Source of the DNA: Mycoplasma sp. 'Moose RK'
GTDB lineage: Bacteria > Bacillota_I > Bacilli_A > Mycoplasmatales > Metamycoplasmataceae
Length of the DNA stretch: 64,000 bases
Reading direction: 5' to 3'
Assembly: GCF_015708155.1 (NCBI RefSeq)
Contig: NZ_JADDYD010000001.1
Coordinates: 60,001 to 124,000 of the forward strand
The notes below the pieces were generated by a model. It was not told the origin of the DNA, did not search any database, and was given only the letters and a program-made list of their open reading frames with translations. Within the stretch, counting starts at the first letter, position 1; the number at the start of each line of letters is the position of its first letter. The position numbers and the translations under genes are program-made. Shown here in pieces: positions 22,272-34,197 of this stretch.

Positions 22272-24932
22272 ATGGACAAAAATTACTATAAAAATACATT
22301 AAATATTTTTAATTCAGATTTTCCTATGAAGGCGAATCTGAAGGAAAAGGATAAATTTTATTCTGAATTTTGAAGCAAAAATCAAATTTATCAAAAAATT
22401 CTTGAAGAAAATAAAAAAAATCAAAGATTTATCGTCCATGATGGCCCTCCCTATGCAAATGGAAGTATCCACATTGGTCATGCGCTGAATAAAATTTTAA
22501 AGGATATCATTGTTCGTTACAGATCCATGTCAGGTTTTTATTCACCCTTTGTCCCTGGTTGAGACACTCATGGTTTGCCAATCGAAAATAAGATTACTAG
22601 TAAAATAAATTTTTCATCAGTTCTGGAAATCAGAGAAAAAGCAAATAATTTTGCTAATTCACAAATTTTGGTACAAATGGAACAATTTAAAAAACTAAAC
22701 CTATTGACTGATTTTTCAAAAATTTACCAAACAAATGACCCAAAATATGAAGCAAAACAGCTAAAAATCTTCAAAAAAATGGTTGATTTAGGCCTTATTT
22801 ATCGTGCACTTAAACCAATTTACTGGTCACCAACTAGCAAAAGTGCGCTCGCTGAGGCTGAAATTGAATATTTGGAGCACAAATCCTATTCAATATTTGT
22901 CAGTTTTTCCCTGGAAACAGGAAATAATTTTGTAAACCCTGGTGATAAATTGATAATTTGAACCACCACCCCATGAACCTTAATCGCAAATTCAGCTGTT
23001 GCTGTCGGTAATGATTTTGAGTATGTTAAAGTTAAGGTCGGAAATGATTTTTTTATTTTAGCATCTAATTTAGTTGAAAAATTAAGCTTAATTTTTGGGT
23101 GAAAATCCTACCAAATTACAGCTAATTTTTTAGGAAAAAATCTTATAAATTTACAGTATTTTCACCCAATTTTTGTAAAAAAATGTCCCGTAGTAGAAAG
23201 CAATCACGTTGATTTAGCAGCTGGTTCTGGGCTTGTTCACATTGCACCACTTTTTGGCGAAGATGACTACTGAGTTGGTAAAAAAAATAATTTAGAAATG
23301 GTTATGCATGTTGAAGATGACGGGAAATTTAATGAAAAGGCTGGGGAATTTTCTAATTTGTTTTATGCAGATGCAAACCAAAAAATTGTTGATTTTCTCA
23401 AAAATAAATCGGCCCTTTTGAATTTAGATTTCATTAAACACTCATTTCCCCATGATTGACGCACTTTAAATCCTGTAATTTACCGCGGAACCCCGCAATG
23501 ATTTGTTTCAGTTGAAAAAATAAAGAGCGGGCTTGAAAAGGCGATTGATTCAATTGTGTTTCCTGAAAAATGGTTTAAAAAAAGGCTAGAGAAAATGATA
23601 ATAAATCGGAAAGACTGATTGATTTCTCGCCAAAGAAGTTGAGGAATTCCACTTATTATTTTTTATGATCAGAATAAAAATCCAGTGCTTGATAAGCCAG
23701 AAATTTTTGATCACATAATTTCGCTTGTTGAAAAATTTGGCTCATCAATTTGGTACCAAAAAACTGCTGATGAACTTTTACCAGCTAAATTTCAAAATTT
23801 AGGATGGTCAAAAGAAAATGATATTCTTGATGTTTGATTTGACTCTGGTGCGAGCTTTTTAGCCGCTGATGTTTTAGGAGAAGAACCACCTTTTGAAATT
23901 TATCTTGAAGGATCAGATCAATATCGTGGTTGATTTAACTCATCTTTGATTAATTCTTTCATTTATTCTGGAAATTCACCCTACAAGAAATTGTTGTCAC
24001 ATGGTTTTGTTGTTGATGCAAAAAATAATAAAATGTCAAAATCAAAAGGAAACGGTGTTGATCCATTGCAAATTTTGGAAAAATATGGTTGTGATATTCT
24101 TCGCCTTTGAGTTGCCAACAGCGAATATTACAATGATATTGTTTATTCAAATGAAATTTTTGAACAAAATGTGGAAATTTATCGTAAAATTCGCAACACG
24201 GCTCGTTTTCTTATCACAAATTTGGCGGATTTTGTACCTGAAAAATACGAATTGACTGAAATTCATTTATACATTTTTAATAGAATAGCAAAATTAAAAA
24301 ACGAAATTATTGATAATTATGATAAAAATCGCTTTGTTCGAGTTGTTAAATTAATTAATAATTTTATAATTGATTTTTCCAATTTTTACTTGTCAATTAC
24401 TAAAGATAGCTTGTACGTTGATATGAAAAATTCACCAGAAAGAAGGCAAATTCAGTTTGTTTTTCACGAGTTTTTGTTAGTTTTAACAATTGCAATTGCA
24501 CCAATCATGCCAACAACTGCTGAAGAAATTTATCAATTTATTGCTAAAAAGGATAAAAAAATTTCTATTCATCTTGAGAAATTTTTTCAAAAAGCTGATT
24601 TTAATCAAAAACTTGATTTTGAATTAAAAAACCTTCTTGAATTCAGAGACTTAGTTTTGCAATTAATTGAAAAAAAGATAAAATCAAAAGAGATAAACCG
24701 CTCTAATGAAGCTGGCCTTAAAATGAAAACCGATCTACCATTTTCCTGGGGGTTTGATTTAAAAAAAATACTAATGATTGCTGATATTTCTTCTGATAAG
24801 AATCAGAGTAAAGAATATGAGGTTTATAATTTAAATTGGCCAAAATGCCCAAGATGCTGAAATCATTTTAAATCAATTGAAGTTACCTGCAAGCGCTGTT
24901 CTGAGGTTCTAAATGAAACTATGAAAAGCTAA
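22272..24932 (+). CDS. ileS: Isoleucyl-tRNA synthetase, 886 aa
   Basis: Charges tRNA-Ile. The class I signatures are [10 protein letters not shown] (HIGH) and [12 protein letters not shown] at residues 587-591 onward. An editing (CP1) domain lies between, with WTTTPWTL. The gene contains many in-frame TGA, all at conserved Trp-like places (PGWDTHGLP, GTPQWFVS, DVWFDSG). The C-terminal zinc-binding tail has two CxxC pairs (CPRCWNHF, CKRCSE). It starts 2 nt after parC and its end overlaps lspA by 20 nt, so it is translated within the same operon. The ileS-lspA pairing is common in Firmicutes and their relatives. Confidence 0.96.
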
Positions 24933-25509
24933 AACTAGCAATTTTGTACAAGAAAAATATCGTCGAATAGGAAAAAAACGTTTTTTTTTAAACATAGTTA
25001 TTGCTTTTTTTATTGTTATAATACTTTTATTATTGGACCAATTGACAAAAAATCTTATTTTTACTCAATCTGAGTTTGAAATTTCAACGCAAAAAGGATT
25101 TGTCAAACAAATTTCTTGGTGAATTATTGGATTTCGGCCACTTTTACATCAAGGGGTCACTTCAAAAATTAATGAAATTATTGGGTTCACTGGTATTCAC
25201 ATTTTTGCTCTAATTTTAGGAATTTCTCTGCTAATTTCAGTCCCTTTTAGTCCAAAATATTTTCTTACAGTTTTTCTTGCAATTTTGATGAGCGGTAATA
25301 TTGGAAATGAAATTGATAGACTTTTGAATAATAACACTGTAAAAGATATTCTTTATTTTCCTTTTTGACCTGGATTCAGAGGGACCTTTAATTTTGCAGA
25401 TGTCTTTATTGTCTGCGGCCCGGCCGGAATTCTCATTTTTTTTATTATTGATTTTATTCGTGATATTTTTAGGAAAAATCGAAGATTTAGAAAAAAAACT
25501 AGAAATTAA
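24913..25509 (+). CDS. lspA: Lipoprotein signal peptidase (LspA), 198 aa
   Basis: Membrane aspartyl protease that removes signal peptides from prolipoproteins at the lipobox Cys; several substrates are encoded in this window. It begins at ATG 24913, overlapping the end of ileS. It has four hydrophobic segments. DQLTK follows the first. The catalytic Asp motifs are GNIGNEIDR and FNFADVFIV. The protein is a little longer than bacterial LspA (about 160 aa) because of an N-terminal basic stretch and a loop after the first helix, as is common in mycoplasmas. TGA is read as Trp in MKLWK and PFWPGFRG. Confidence 0.92.
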
Positions 25510-25642
25510 GAAAAAATTATTAAAATTAAAATTTTACTAAAAAGAGAGAAAAATCATAAGAAAAAATAATTTTTTCAATTTTTTTCTACTAATTTACAAT
25601 TTCGTATCAAATTATTTCCATACACATGCAAAATTGTAATTT

Positions 25643-25740
25643 TTATTCTTTAGATTTTGCAATTTTGAAGTATTTAATTTTATCACCAACTGTGAATTTA
25701 TTATGTTTCATTTTGACACACTTTTCTTGACGTGTCTAAA
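25643..25740 (-). mobile_element. IS-end-like remnant with 22-aa reading frame
   Basis: On the minus strand the sequence starts AGACACGTCAAGAAAAGTGT, closely matching the repeat-borne stretches at 3082 and 9245. It then has an ATG (25711) and the peptide KFTVGDKIKYFKIAKSKE, ending at TAA 25643-25645. Similarity to the degraded frames at the other loci (KIKYIKIAESEG) shows common descent. I read it as the left end of an IS with the start of its transposase; a tiny gene or a structured RNA element cannot be excluded. It lies between convergent lspA and pgi. Confidence 0.35.
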
Positions 25741-25798
25741 TTTTTTATATACTAAATTAGCACAAAAGTAAAGGTTTTTCCTAAATTTTTTACTAGTT

Positions 25799-27079
25799 TC
25801 AACCCAAATTTTTAGATAAACGTTTTTTATAATTTTCAACTCCAGGTTGGTCAAAAGGATTTACGCCTAGTAAATACGCTGACATCGCGCATGCTTTTTG
25901 GAAAAACATGACTAGATGACCAAACGATTTTGAAGAGCTATCAGGAATTTCAAGGACAAAATTGGGATTGTTTCCTTCTTCTGAATGAGCTAATGTTGTT
26001 GCTAAAAATGCTTGAAAATTGATTTCATTAACACTTTTATTGGCAAGTAGATTAATTTTTGATTGAAATTCAGGCACTTCACTAATTTTTAAATCAAATT
26101 TTGGATTTTTAATAAAAATTACCGTTTGAAAAAAATTTTTGCTTCCTTCTTGAATGAACTGACCAAGTGAGTGTAAATCTGTTGAAAAAATTGCTGAAGT
26201 TGGGAAAATACCCTTCCCATTTTTGCCTTCAGATTCACCAAAAAGTTGTTTCCACCATTCATTAAAATACATTAAAAATGGCTCATAAGAAATGAGAATT
26301 TCAATTTTATAGTTAAATTTTTGGTTCAAAATTAAGCGAGAAAGCGCGTATTTATAGGCTAAATTTTCTGAAACATCCGGTTTTGAATACAAAAAATTTG
26401 CTTCTTTGGCACCTTCAATAACATCAAAAACATTAATTCCTGCAAAAATCATTGAAAAAAAACCGACTGATGATAAAACGCTGAATCGGCCGCCAATTGA
26501 CTCAATTATCTCAAAAATTTCAAAATTATTTTTTTTAGCTATTTGTAAAAGTTCGCCTGTTTTTGTGCTAGTTGTAACAAAAACCCTTTGTTTTGCTGCA
26601 TCCTTTCCAATTTTTTCAACTAAAACTTGATAAAGAATTTGAAAAGCAATTGCTGGTTCAATTGTTGATCCAGATTTGGAAATTACATTAATTGCGAATT
26701 CTTTTTTACGTAAATATTCAATTTTTTGGTATAAATCAGTAGAAGAAATGGAGTTTCCAATGAAAATAACTTCCGGTTTTTCCTGGTTTGGACCAAGTCC
26801 AAAAACAAAATCAATTGCAGCTCTAGCGCCCAAATATGATCCACCAATTCCAATTACAACCAAAGTTTTTATTGAATTTTTGTGTAAATTTTCTATTATT
26901 TCCTGCATTTTTTTGATTTCAGCAAAATTCACTGCTGAATCAGGAAAGTTATTTCAACCTAAAAAATTTTTGTCAGGACTTTGCTCTGAATTAATTCGTT
27001 TGTGAAATTCTTTTATTTTATCAGTAAAACTGGAAAAATCAAGGTTAATTTTTGTTTTTATTTGTAAATTTAGGCTCAT
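25799..27079 (-). CDS. pgi: Glucose-6-phosphate isomerase, 426 aa
   Basis: Interconverts glucose-6-phosphate and fructose-6-phosphate in glycolysis. It starts at ATG 27079 (MSLNLQIKTK) and ends at 25799. Family motifs are VVIGIGGSYLGARAA, NVISKSGSTIEP (the sugar-phosphate SIS-type loop), ESEGKNGKGIFP and, near the end, GVNPFDQPGVENYK. Its length fits the short Firmicutes-type enzyme. The start lies 35 nt inside the upstream 115-aa gene, so translation is probably coupled. It is the last gene of a long minus-strand run that begins with pyrH. Confidence 0.95.
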
Positions 27080-27392
27080 AATTTAATTGCTGCTCCACGT
27101 GTTTTTTCAAATTTTTGAATCCAGAAGGTGTCTCAAAAGGGAAATCACTGTTATTATAAAAAATATGTGAATGCACATCTGATAAAGATGCCCTTTTTTC
27201 AAAGTGAGAAATAGTATCAATTTGCAAAATAAGTTGTTGGCCAACACGGTAAAAATACTCAATTTTTTGGTTTTCAGCCAACTTCTTTGTATCTAAAAAA
27301 ACAACACCCGTATAACCAAAAGGCATCTCAACTCAAAAATATTTTTTATTTAATGATCTGATTTTACATAAAATTTTATCACCAACATTCAT
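27045..27392 (-). CDS. Small S1/OB-fold-like protein, 115 aa
   Basis: Complete from ATG 27392 to TAA 27045-27047, with one TGA as Trp (KKYFWVEMP). The first 60 residues read VGDKILCKIRSLNKKYFWVE then GYTGVVFL, the usual opening of an S1-like OB fold that binds RNA. The second half is polar (SDVHSHIFYNNSD) and not familiar. It lies 25 nt after polC and overlaps the start of pgi by 35 nt. An RNA-binding or regulatory role is inferred from the fold pattern only. Confidence 0.65.
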
Positions 27393-27417
27393 AATAAAAA
27401 AATTTTCCTTTAAAAAT

Positions 27418-30400
27418 TTAATCAAAAAGATTTACTTGTGCTTTTTTAGAAATTTTATCAAAAACACCCAATTCAGTAAGTTTTTTTATCGCAGTTGTAT
27501 TTGTTTCAGTGCGATTTTGAAAATCATCAATCGAAGCAAAAGCTTTTAAATTACGTGCCTCAACAATTTTACGTGCATTTACATCACCAATTCCATCCAC
27601 TGAAACAAAAGGCGGAATCAGAGAGTTATTTTCATTATTAACAAGTCAAATTTGTGCCTGTGATTTCTCCAAATTTACTTTTTCGATTTCAAAACCCCTT
27701 GATTTTAATTCAAGACTAATTTCAAGAAACGGGATTAGATCCCTTTCTTTGGGCGTAATCTTGTTTTGTAAGTTTGATTTTGTATTTCCTGCCCTTTTTT
27801 CATTCAGTAAATTAATTTTAGCTTGAATTTCCGAGGCCGGTAAAACTAAGGTTTCAATATCTTTTACATCTGGTCGGATTGAAAAATAGGCTGAATAAAA
27901 TGCTAAAGGATGATAAAGTTTAAAAAATGCAATTTTTCAAGCTTTCATTGCATAAGCGACAGCGTGCGCTTTAGGAAACATGTAACCAATTTTGTTTAGC
28001 GATTCAATGTACCAGTCCGGAACATTTTTTTCTTTCAAAAGTTCAACTTCAAGCGCAGTCAAACCTTTACCTTTTCGTACTTTTTCCATGATATTAAAAG
28101 CGTCAAGATGCTCTAAATTTTTCTTTAAAAGATAAAGCATAATGTCGTCCCGACAGGAAATAACGTCCTGAATTTTTAGTTTTTTTTCAATAATTAACGG
28201 TTCAGCATTGTGTTGTCAAACGCCACTTCCGTGTGCTAATCCACAAACCGCTACAATGTCGGCAAATGAATTTACTTTTGCAACTTGCAGCATTTTTCGC
28301 ACAAATTGAGTACCAAATTCAGGAATACCAATTGATCCTGTTGGTTCGCCAAGAATTTGGCCTGGCTGAATCCCTAATTCTTTGCAAGAACTAAAGAGAG
28401 ATAAGATTTTAGGGTCGTTTTTTGGAATTTTTTCGGATTTTATTCCCGTTAATTCTTCAAGATGAAGCAAAATTGTGGGGTCATCGTGCCCCAAAATATC
28501 AAGCTTTAAGAGATTGTCATGTAAGGCATTATAATCAAAATGTGTTGTTTTTCAGTCAGATTTTTCATTATTTGCGGGGAAATTAATAGGACAAAAGTCT
28601 TCAATTTCAAAGTCATTTGGGATGACAATAATTCCACCTGCATGTTTCCCAGAAGTTCGCTTAACGCCTTGAGCTTTTGTTGCCAAAAAATCTAAATACG
28701 AATTTGAAAAATAAGAAACATGACGATCAATATTAAATTTTGGATCAAATTGGGAACGAATTTCGCCCAATTTTTTCGCCAAACCATAAACTGATTTTTC
28801 AGCATTTGTCAAAATAGTTCCGGCACGAAAGGTGTTTTTTGAACCAAAAAGTTGACGCACAAAATCATGCATTTTAAGTTGAGTTTCCCCTGAAAAATTA
28901 AGGTCAATATCAGGGACTTTTTCAGCATTAAATCCTAAAAAAGTCTCAAAAGGAATATTGTGTCCATCCTTGTCAAGGTCATTTTTACAATTTTCACATT
29001 TTTTATTTGGCAAATCATAACCTGATAAAATTTCGTCGTTTTGTGAAAACTGAACAACTTTGCAATTAGCGCAAAAATAATGTGGTGGCAGCGGGTTTAC
29101 ATCAGTAATTCCAGTCAAAAATGCAACAATTGATGAGCCAACTGAACCACGCGAGTCAACAATTGCACCTTGATTTTTTGCTTCTTCAACAATTCTTTTT
29201 GAAATTCAATAAACCACGTGAAAACCATGGTTTATGATTGGTTCAAGTTCATTCTTAATTCTTGAACGAATTATTTCAGGCAAAGGATTTCCGTATTTTT
29301 CAAAAGCTTTTTTGTAGACAAAATCCCTTAATTTCACTTCTGAATCATCAAAACTTGGTGGGAAGAGCCCTGTTTTGATGATTTGAATTTTATCACTAAC
29401 TAGATTTGCAATTAAATTAGAATTTTTAACAACAATTTCATCAATTAATTCTTGATTTTCAAGAAATTCAAATTCCTTTTTTAATTCAGCAGTGGTGAAA
29501 AAATGCTTGTTTGGGAAAATGTGGCTATCTTGTCGATTTTCCCGTTCACTTTCGCGATTATCAAGCAAAATGTGGTTGACGCCGCCGACACCCTTTGCAT
29601 AAATATAAAGTTCGTAAAAAATTTTTTCACGGGGTTGGCAATAACGTGGATCGCTGATGGCAACCGCTGGAATTCCTAACTTTTTTGCTAAATTAATTAA
29701 TTTTTTTAGCATATCTTCAATCTGATTTTGGGTAAAAATTTCCCTTTTTACCAAGTGAACGAACGCTGAAGGCGGCGGGATTTCAATAAAATCGTAAATT
29801 TTGGAAAAATCTTCCACACCTTCAGGGTCAAGATATAGAAAATGTTGAATCAAAAGTGATTCAGGTCCACCCGAGCCAACCAATAAATCAGGATCTTTTT
29901 TAATTAAATCATAAAAAATTAGAGGCCGCGAAATCAAATTTTCTGTGTTTGCAATCGAAACATGTTTGTACAATTTTTTGATTCCAGCCTGATTTTTGGC
30001 GATCATGGTCAGTTGTTTTGGAAAAACTTTTTCAGGTTTAAGGTCAAAAATTGAACTTTTAATTTTTGATAAACCTTCTAAATCAGTGATTTTTTCAAGA
30101 TTTTCCAATTTTTCAAGGAAATTTTTTCAAACTTTTGTTAAAACTTCTGCATCAAAATCAGCACGGTGAGCAATTTCGTCATCATAAAAAAATTCAAATC
30201 TTTTGGCAATATTTTTCAAACTATGACTTCTTGCTTCGGGATTCAAGAATCTGCTGACCTCCAGAGTATCAATGATCGGATTTTCCAGTTTTTTTTGTGC
30301 ATATTTTTTAAAAAACTGGTTTAAAAAGTTAAAATCAAAATTGGCGTTGTGTGCCACTAAAATTGAATTTTCAATAATTTTCTCAATTTTTTGAATCGCA

Positions 30401-31803
30401 ATTTCAGGTGAAACTGCTAATTCATCAATCATTTTTTGCTCAATTCCGGTAATTTTTGTAATTATTTTGGGAATTTTTCCATTAGGTCTAATAAAAAATT
30501 GGTGTTTTTCAATTTCTTTTCCAAATTGAAAAACAATTGCACCAAATTCAATAATTTCATTGTAAAAACTCGATAAACCGGTCGTTTCTAAGTCAAAAAT
30601 TACAAATTTGGCGGAAATCAGGTCAATATTTTTAGTGAAATTAATCACTTTTTCAACTTTTGATCGATAAGTTGAAAAAGTCGTTCCGTAAATTGGTTTA
30701 ATCCCACTGTTTTGAGTAGCGCTGTAAAATTCAGGAAATCCCTGAACTGAATCAAGATCAGCAATACCGATAGCGGTGTGGCCGTAACTTTTTGCTTGTT
30801 TGACATATTCAGCAGCTGAGGAAATTCCGTCCATTGTTGATTTTCATGTTCGGGCAGAAATTTCAACCCGTTTGACTGGCGCATCGTCAATTTTTTCTGC
30901 TGGAAAAAAAACAGATTTTTTAATTTTTACTATTTTTTTCAATTTTAATTGAATATTAAATTTATAACGGTCGTTTGGTTCATCAATTATTGCTCAAATT
31001 CTGACCAAATCGCCAGTTTTCAAGTTAAAATTGTCCATTGAATTTACAAATTTGTCAACACTGACAGCTTGTGAAAATTCAAAGTTATTAAGGTGAATTT
31101 TTAGCCAAATTTTTCCATTTTTTGTCTTTATGGACCCAATTTTATAGATTTGGCCATCAAACTGAACATGAGGATTTTTGTGCGAACGAATTTGCGCTAA
31201 ATCAATTACTTCATAATTTTGCAGGGGCAAATTCCTTTTTGAGCCAGAGGTTTCTTTGCTGTAATCATCAAGTTGGTGAAGATTTTTTTCAAGAATTAGT
31301 TCTGGTTTTTCTTCAAAAATAGGCTTTTCTTCTAAAATAAATTCTAATTTTAGGTGAATTAGGCCAAGATAATTAATTACTTTAAGAAATTTTTCGCGTT
31401 CTTGTTTAAAAATTTCAAAATTTTTTGAATTTTCAAAAAAAATTTTGAATGAATTAGGACTTGCTTTTTGGATTTCATCTTCACTAAAAAAAATAGGATT
31501 ATCGGTAAGAAGTTCCATTGAAGCATTAATATATTCAAGCAAATCTTCATTCTCAAAATAATTTTGAGAAACTTCAAATTGAAATTCTAGCTTGGAATTA
31601 TTAAAGGCATTCGGGTCTTCGTTTGTTTTCTTGGCGGCAATGAAAAATTCAAGCAAATCTTGAAACTTTGGCAGTGTATTTTTTTTAATTTTTAAAAAAA
31701 TGGTTTGATTTTCGCCAAGCTCGCTTATCACTGTAACATCATCTCAATTTGCTGGCGCTTTTCAATTAATTTTGTCGCATAAATTCTTAAACGCTGAATT
31801 CAT
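27418..31803 (-). CDS. polC: DNA polymerase III alpha subunit, PolC type, 1461 aa
   Basis: Main replicative polymerase of low-GC Gram-positive bacteria and mollicutes. It starts at ATG 31803, and all parts stay in one frame when TGA is Trp. In order: an N-terminal OB/tRNA-anticodon-like part (about 220-320); a PHP domain split by an inserted DnaQ-type 3'-5' exonuclease (FDLETTGLSS, Asp404/Glu406); a zinc-binding CANC...CENC near 915-940; the palm with catalytic Asp965 and Asp967 in VPDIDLNFSG; and a C-terminal helix-hairpin-helix (MDGIGDVNARKIVEARN). Its length is typical of PolC. It follows cdsA after 27 nt. Confidence 0.97.
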
Positions 31804-31830
31804 TTTATCCCTTCTTGTCAAAAATTAAAA

Positions 31831-32754
31831 TTATGTCAAAAATAGAACAAAAAATGCAAAAAATAAAAAAACAAAACTTGAGGAGTCGAACCGGTCAAAA
31901 AAGCCGCCATGCCCTTTGATTAAATTAGAAAAATCCTTGATTTTAAGATATCTTTTTATCATTGAAAAAAACATATCACCAAAAATTGCGCCCAATGGAA
32001 GTAAAATTATCATTAGGACTTTCAAAATTGGGAAAAATTTTGTTTCAATTTTGAAATCAGTATTTAAAATAACAGCAATTGCAAAAATTAAAGTAAAAAA
32101 AAGTGAGGCAATAAAACCTTCAATTGATTTATTTGGCGAAAAATTAAAATTTTTTTTAAAAATTTTTTTTCCAAAAACATAACCAAAAACATAACCAAAA
32201 CTGTCACTAATTACCGCAATTGTGAATAAGAAAAAAACTAAAAAAATATTAAAAATGTTCAAAATTCACAAAATTTTAAATGAAATTGAAGCAAATAAAA
32301 TAGTCAAAAATCGGAGAAAAAAATCCGTAATAAACATTCTATTTTTATCACTTTTGTCAAAAAATTGAACGACAAAGGCTAAAAATAGGACAATTAAAAC
32401 ATCGTAATTTAAGAATTGTTTTTTTATATAACTGGCGATAAAACTTCAGCCAAAATTAATATTTTCCGCGAATAAATTTTCATATGACGAAATGTTAGAA
32501 GGGGAAATGAATAAAAAAACGGCAAAAAAAGCTAGTAAAAAAGTGAAGAATTTTTTCGTAGAAAAGTGTTTAAAAACTTCAAAAAGACTATAAAATAGGA
32601 CAAGCGCAAAACAAACAAATGAAATTATTCGTCCATAAAAACTAACATAATGACCGATAAAAAGAATCGGTAATACAACAATTAAAATTAAAAATATCGA
32701 TAAAATCCGTCTTAAAAAATCTTTTTGCAACCTCAAAAGACGGTTTGAAATCAT
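31831..32754 (-). CDS. cdsA: Phosphatidate cytidylyltransferase (CdsA), 307 aa
   Basis: Makes CDP-diacylglycerol for phospholipid synthesis in the membrane. It starts at ATG 32754 and ends at 31831. It has about eight hydrophobic segments. The family motifs in the C-terminal half are [16 protein letters not shown] and the signature [18 protein letters not shown] followed by [10 protein letters not shown]. It starts 5 nt after the frr stop. The gene order pyrH-frr-cdsA-polC follows the classic Firmicutes order, minus genes such as uppS and dxr that mycoplasmas lack. Confidence 0.93.
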
Positions 32755-32759
32755 GATTG

Positions 32760-33329
32760 CTACGTTGATTGAATTTCTTTAACTTTTTTTTCAAAAAGAA
32801 TTTCCAATTTTTCTGTTTCATGGTCAGTTGATTTTTGAATAACATCAAGAAAATGTTTTTCAAAATCTTCAGGAAAACCCTCTTTTTTTATCAATTTGTT
32901 TAAATTTTGCCGAACAAGACGAACTCTAATTTTCGCCTCCTCATAATATTTTTTAATCTGAACAATACTTTCCTGACGTTTTTCTAGAGTTAATTCTGGG
33001 AAAATTACACGAACTTGATTGGCTTCTTTTTGCACTTGTGCATCAATTTTTGATGCAACAATTGCTGATGCAATTGTTTTAACAAGTGCAACATCGTAAG
33101 GTTTAATCAAAAGTTGCAAAGCTGAAGGAGACGAAATCGATGCAACTTCATTAATTGGGGTCAAAGTGTCATAAAAATTAACTTTTATGTGAGAAACTAG
33201 TTGTGGGTTTGGGGTTCCAATAACAACTTTTTTGAAATTTTTCTCCATTTGTTTGCAAACTTCTTCGTTCTTGTCATCCAAAACTTGCTTATAAAATTCA
33301 AAATTTGATTCAGGGTCGAAATTTTTCAT
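32760..33329 (-). CDS. frr: Ribosome recycling factor, 189 aa
   Basis: Splits post-termination ribosomes with EF-G. It starts at ATG 33329 and stops at TAG 32760-32762. Recognisable parts are VNFYDTLTPINEVASI, the domain II stretch ending VRVIFPELTLEKRQ, and the KIRVRLVRQNLN helix of the three-helix bundle. The length matches the family (about 185 aa). It sits 2 nt after pyrH and 5 nt before cdsA. Confidence 0.95.
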   Translation of the reverse strand: MKNFDPESNFEFYKQVLDDKNEEVCKQMEKNFKKVVIGTPNPQLVSHIKVNFYDTLTPINEVASISSPSALQLLIKPYDVALVKTIASAIVASKIDAQVQKEANQVRVIFPELTLEKRQESIVQIKKYYEEAKIRVRLVRQNLNKLIKKEGFPEDFEKHFLDVIQKSTDHETEKLEILFEKKVKEIQST

Positions 33330-33331
33330 TG

Positions 33332-34042
33332 TTAAAAAACCTCCGTATGTTCAATTTGGCCCTTGATAAGTCGAACAATACTATCTTTTTCCTTTATATT
33401 GAAAATCAGCAGCTTTATTTTATTGTCGCGAGCCATCGAAAAGGCAGTTGAATCCATTATTTTAAAATTTCTTTCAATTGCCTCATCGTAGGTAATTTTA
33501 TCATATCTAACCGCATTTGGATTAATTTTTGGATCAGAGTCAAAAACACCATTTACATTGTTTTTACCAACCAGAATAACCTTTACTCCCATTTCTGATG
33601 CAAAAAGTGTTGCCGCACTATCAGTTGTAAAGTACGGGCGGCCTGTTCCGCCAACAAAAATTATAACACGATTTTCTGAAAGATACTTTTGCGCTTTTTC
33701 AAGAACAAAATATTCGCAAATTCGCGGATCCAAACTGATTGATGACAAAACACGAGTTTTGATTCCAAGATCTTGAAAAACCGATTCAAGTGCCAAGCCA
33801 TTCATAGCGGTTCCTAGCATACCAATGTAATCTGCAGTGTTACGGTTGATACCATTTTTTGCAGCCGATGTTCCTCGCCAAAAGTTTCCGCCGCCAATAA
33901 CGATCAAAATTTTAAGCCCTAATTTTTGAATTTCCTTAAGCTGAGAAGCAAGTTGTCTAACAAGCTCATAGTCGATTGCTAATGATTTTTCCTTGTTTGC
34001 AAGACTTTCACCAGAAAGTTTAATTAGAATTACTGAATTCAT
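33332..34042 (-). CDS. pyrH: UMP kinase, 236 aa
   Basis: Phosphorylates UMP to UDP in pyrimidine nucleotide synthesis. I chose ATG 34042, which has CAAGG eight bases upstream, giving MNSVILIKLSGESL; an in-frame upstream Met (34084) would precede the promoter. Amino-acid-kinase family motifs are LIKLSGESLA, VIGGGNFWRG, NRNTADYIGMLGT, GGTGRPYFTTDSAA and LVGKNNVNGVFDSDP. It heads the run pyrH-frr-cdsA-polC-27392-pgi. Extended -10 TGTTATAAT lies at 34073-34065. Confidence 0.96.
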   Translation of the reverse strand: MNSVILIKLSGESLANKEKSLAIDYELVRQLASQLKEIQKLGLKILIVIGGGNFWRGTSAAKNGINRNTADYIGMLGTAMNGLALESVFQDLGIKTRVLSSISLDPRICEYFVLEKAQKYLSENRVIIFVGGTGRPYFTTDSAATLFASEMGVKVILVGKNNVNGVFDSDPKINPNAVRYDKITYDEAIERNFKIMDSTAFSMARDNKIKLLIFNIKEKDSIVRLIKGQIEHTEVF

Positions 34043-34064
34043 ATTGGCCTTGTTTTTTTCACAT

Positions 34065-34070
34065 ATTATA
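34065..34070 (-). promoter_or_regulatory. -10 box (extended) for pyrH operon
   Basis: The minus strand reads TGTTATAAT, a TGn-extended -10, 23 nt upstream of the chosen pyrH start codon. It supports the shorter start. Confidence 0.6.
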
Positions 34071-34197
34071 ACACATTTTAACAAAAATGTTCAAAAAAAG
34101 TAAATTTGGGCAATTTTTCATAAAATTTTCCATTTTTTTCATCGAAAACAAATTTTTTTTAATATATACAAAGAGAAAAAAAGAAGGAGTGTGGGAA

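Noticed and set aside
17799-24932. Apparent breaks in parE, parC and ileS at TGA
   Set aside because: Every break is a TGA at a position where the family has Trp; code 4 restores single intact genes, so they are not pseudogenes.
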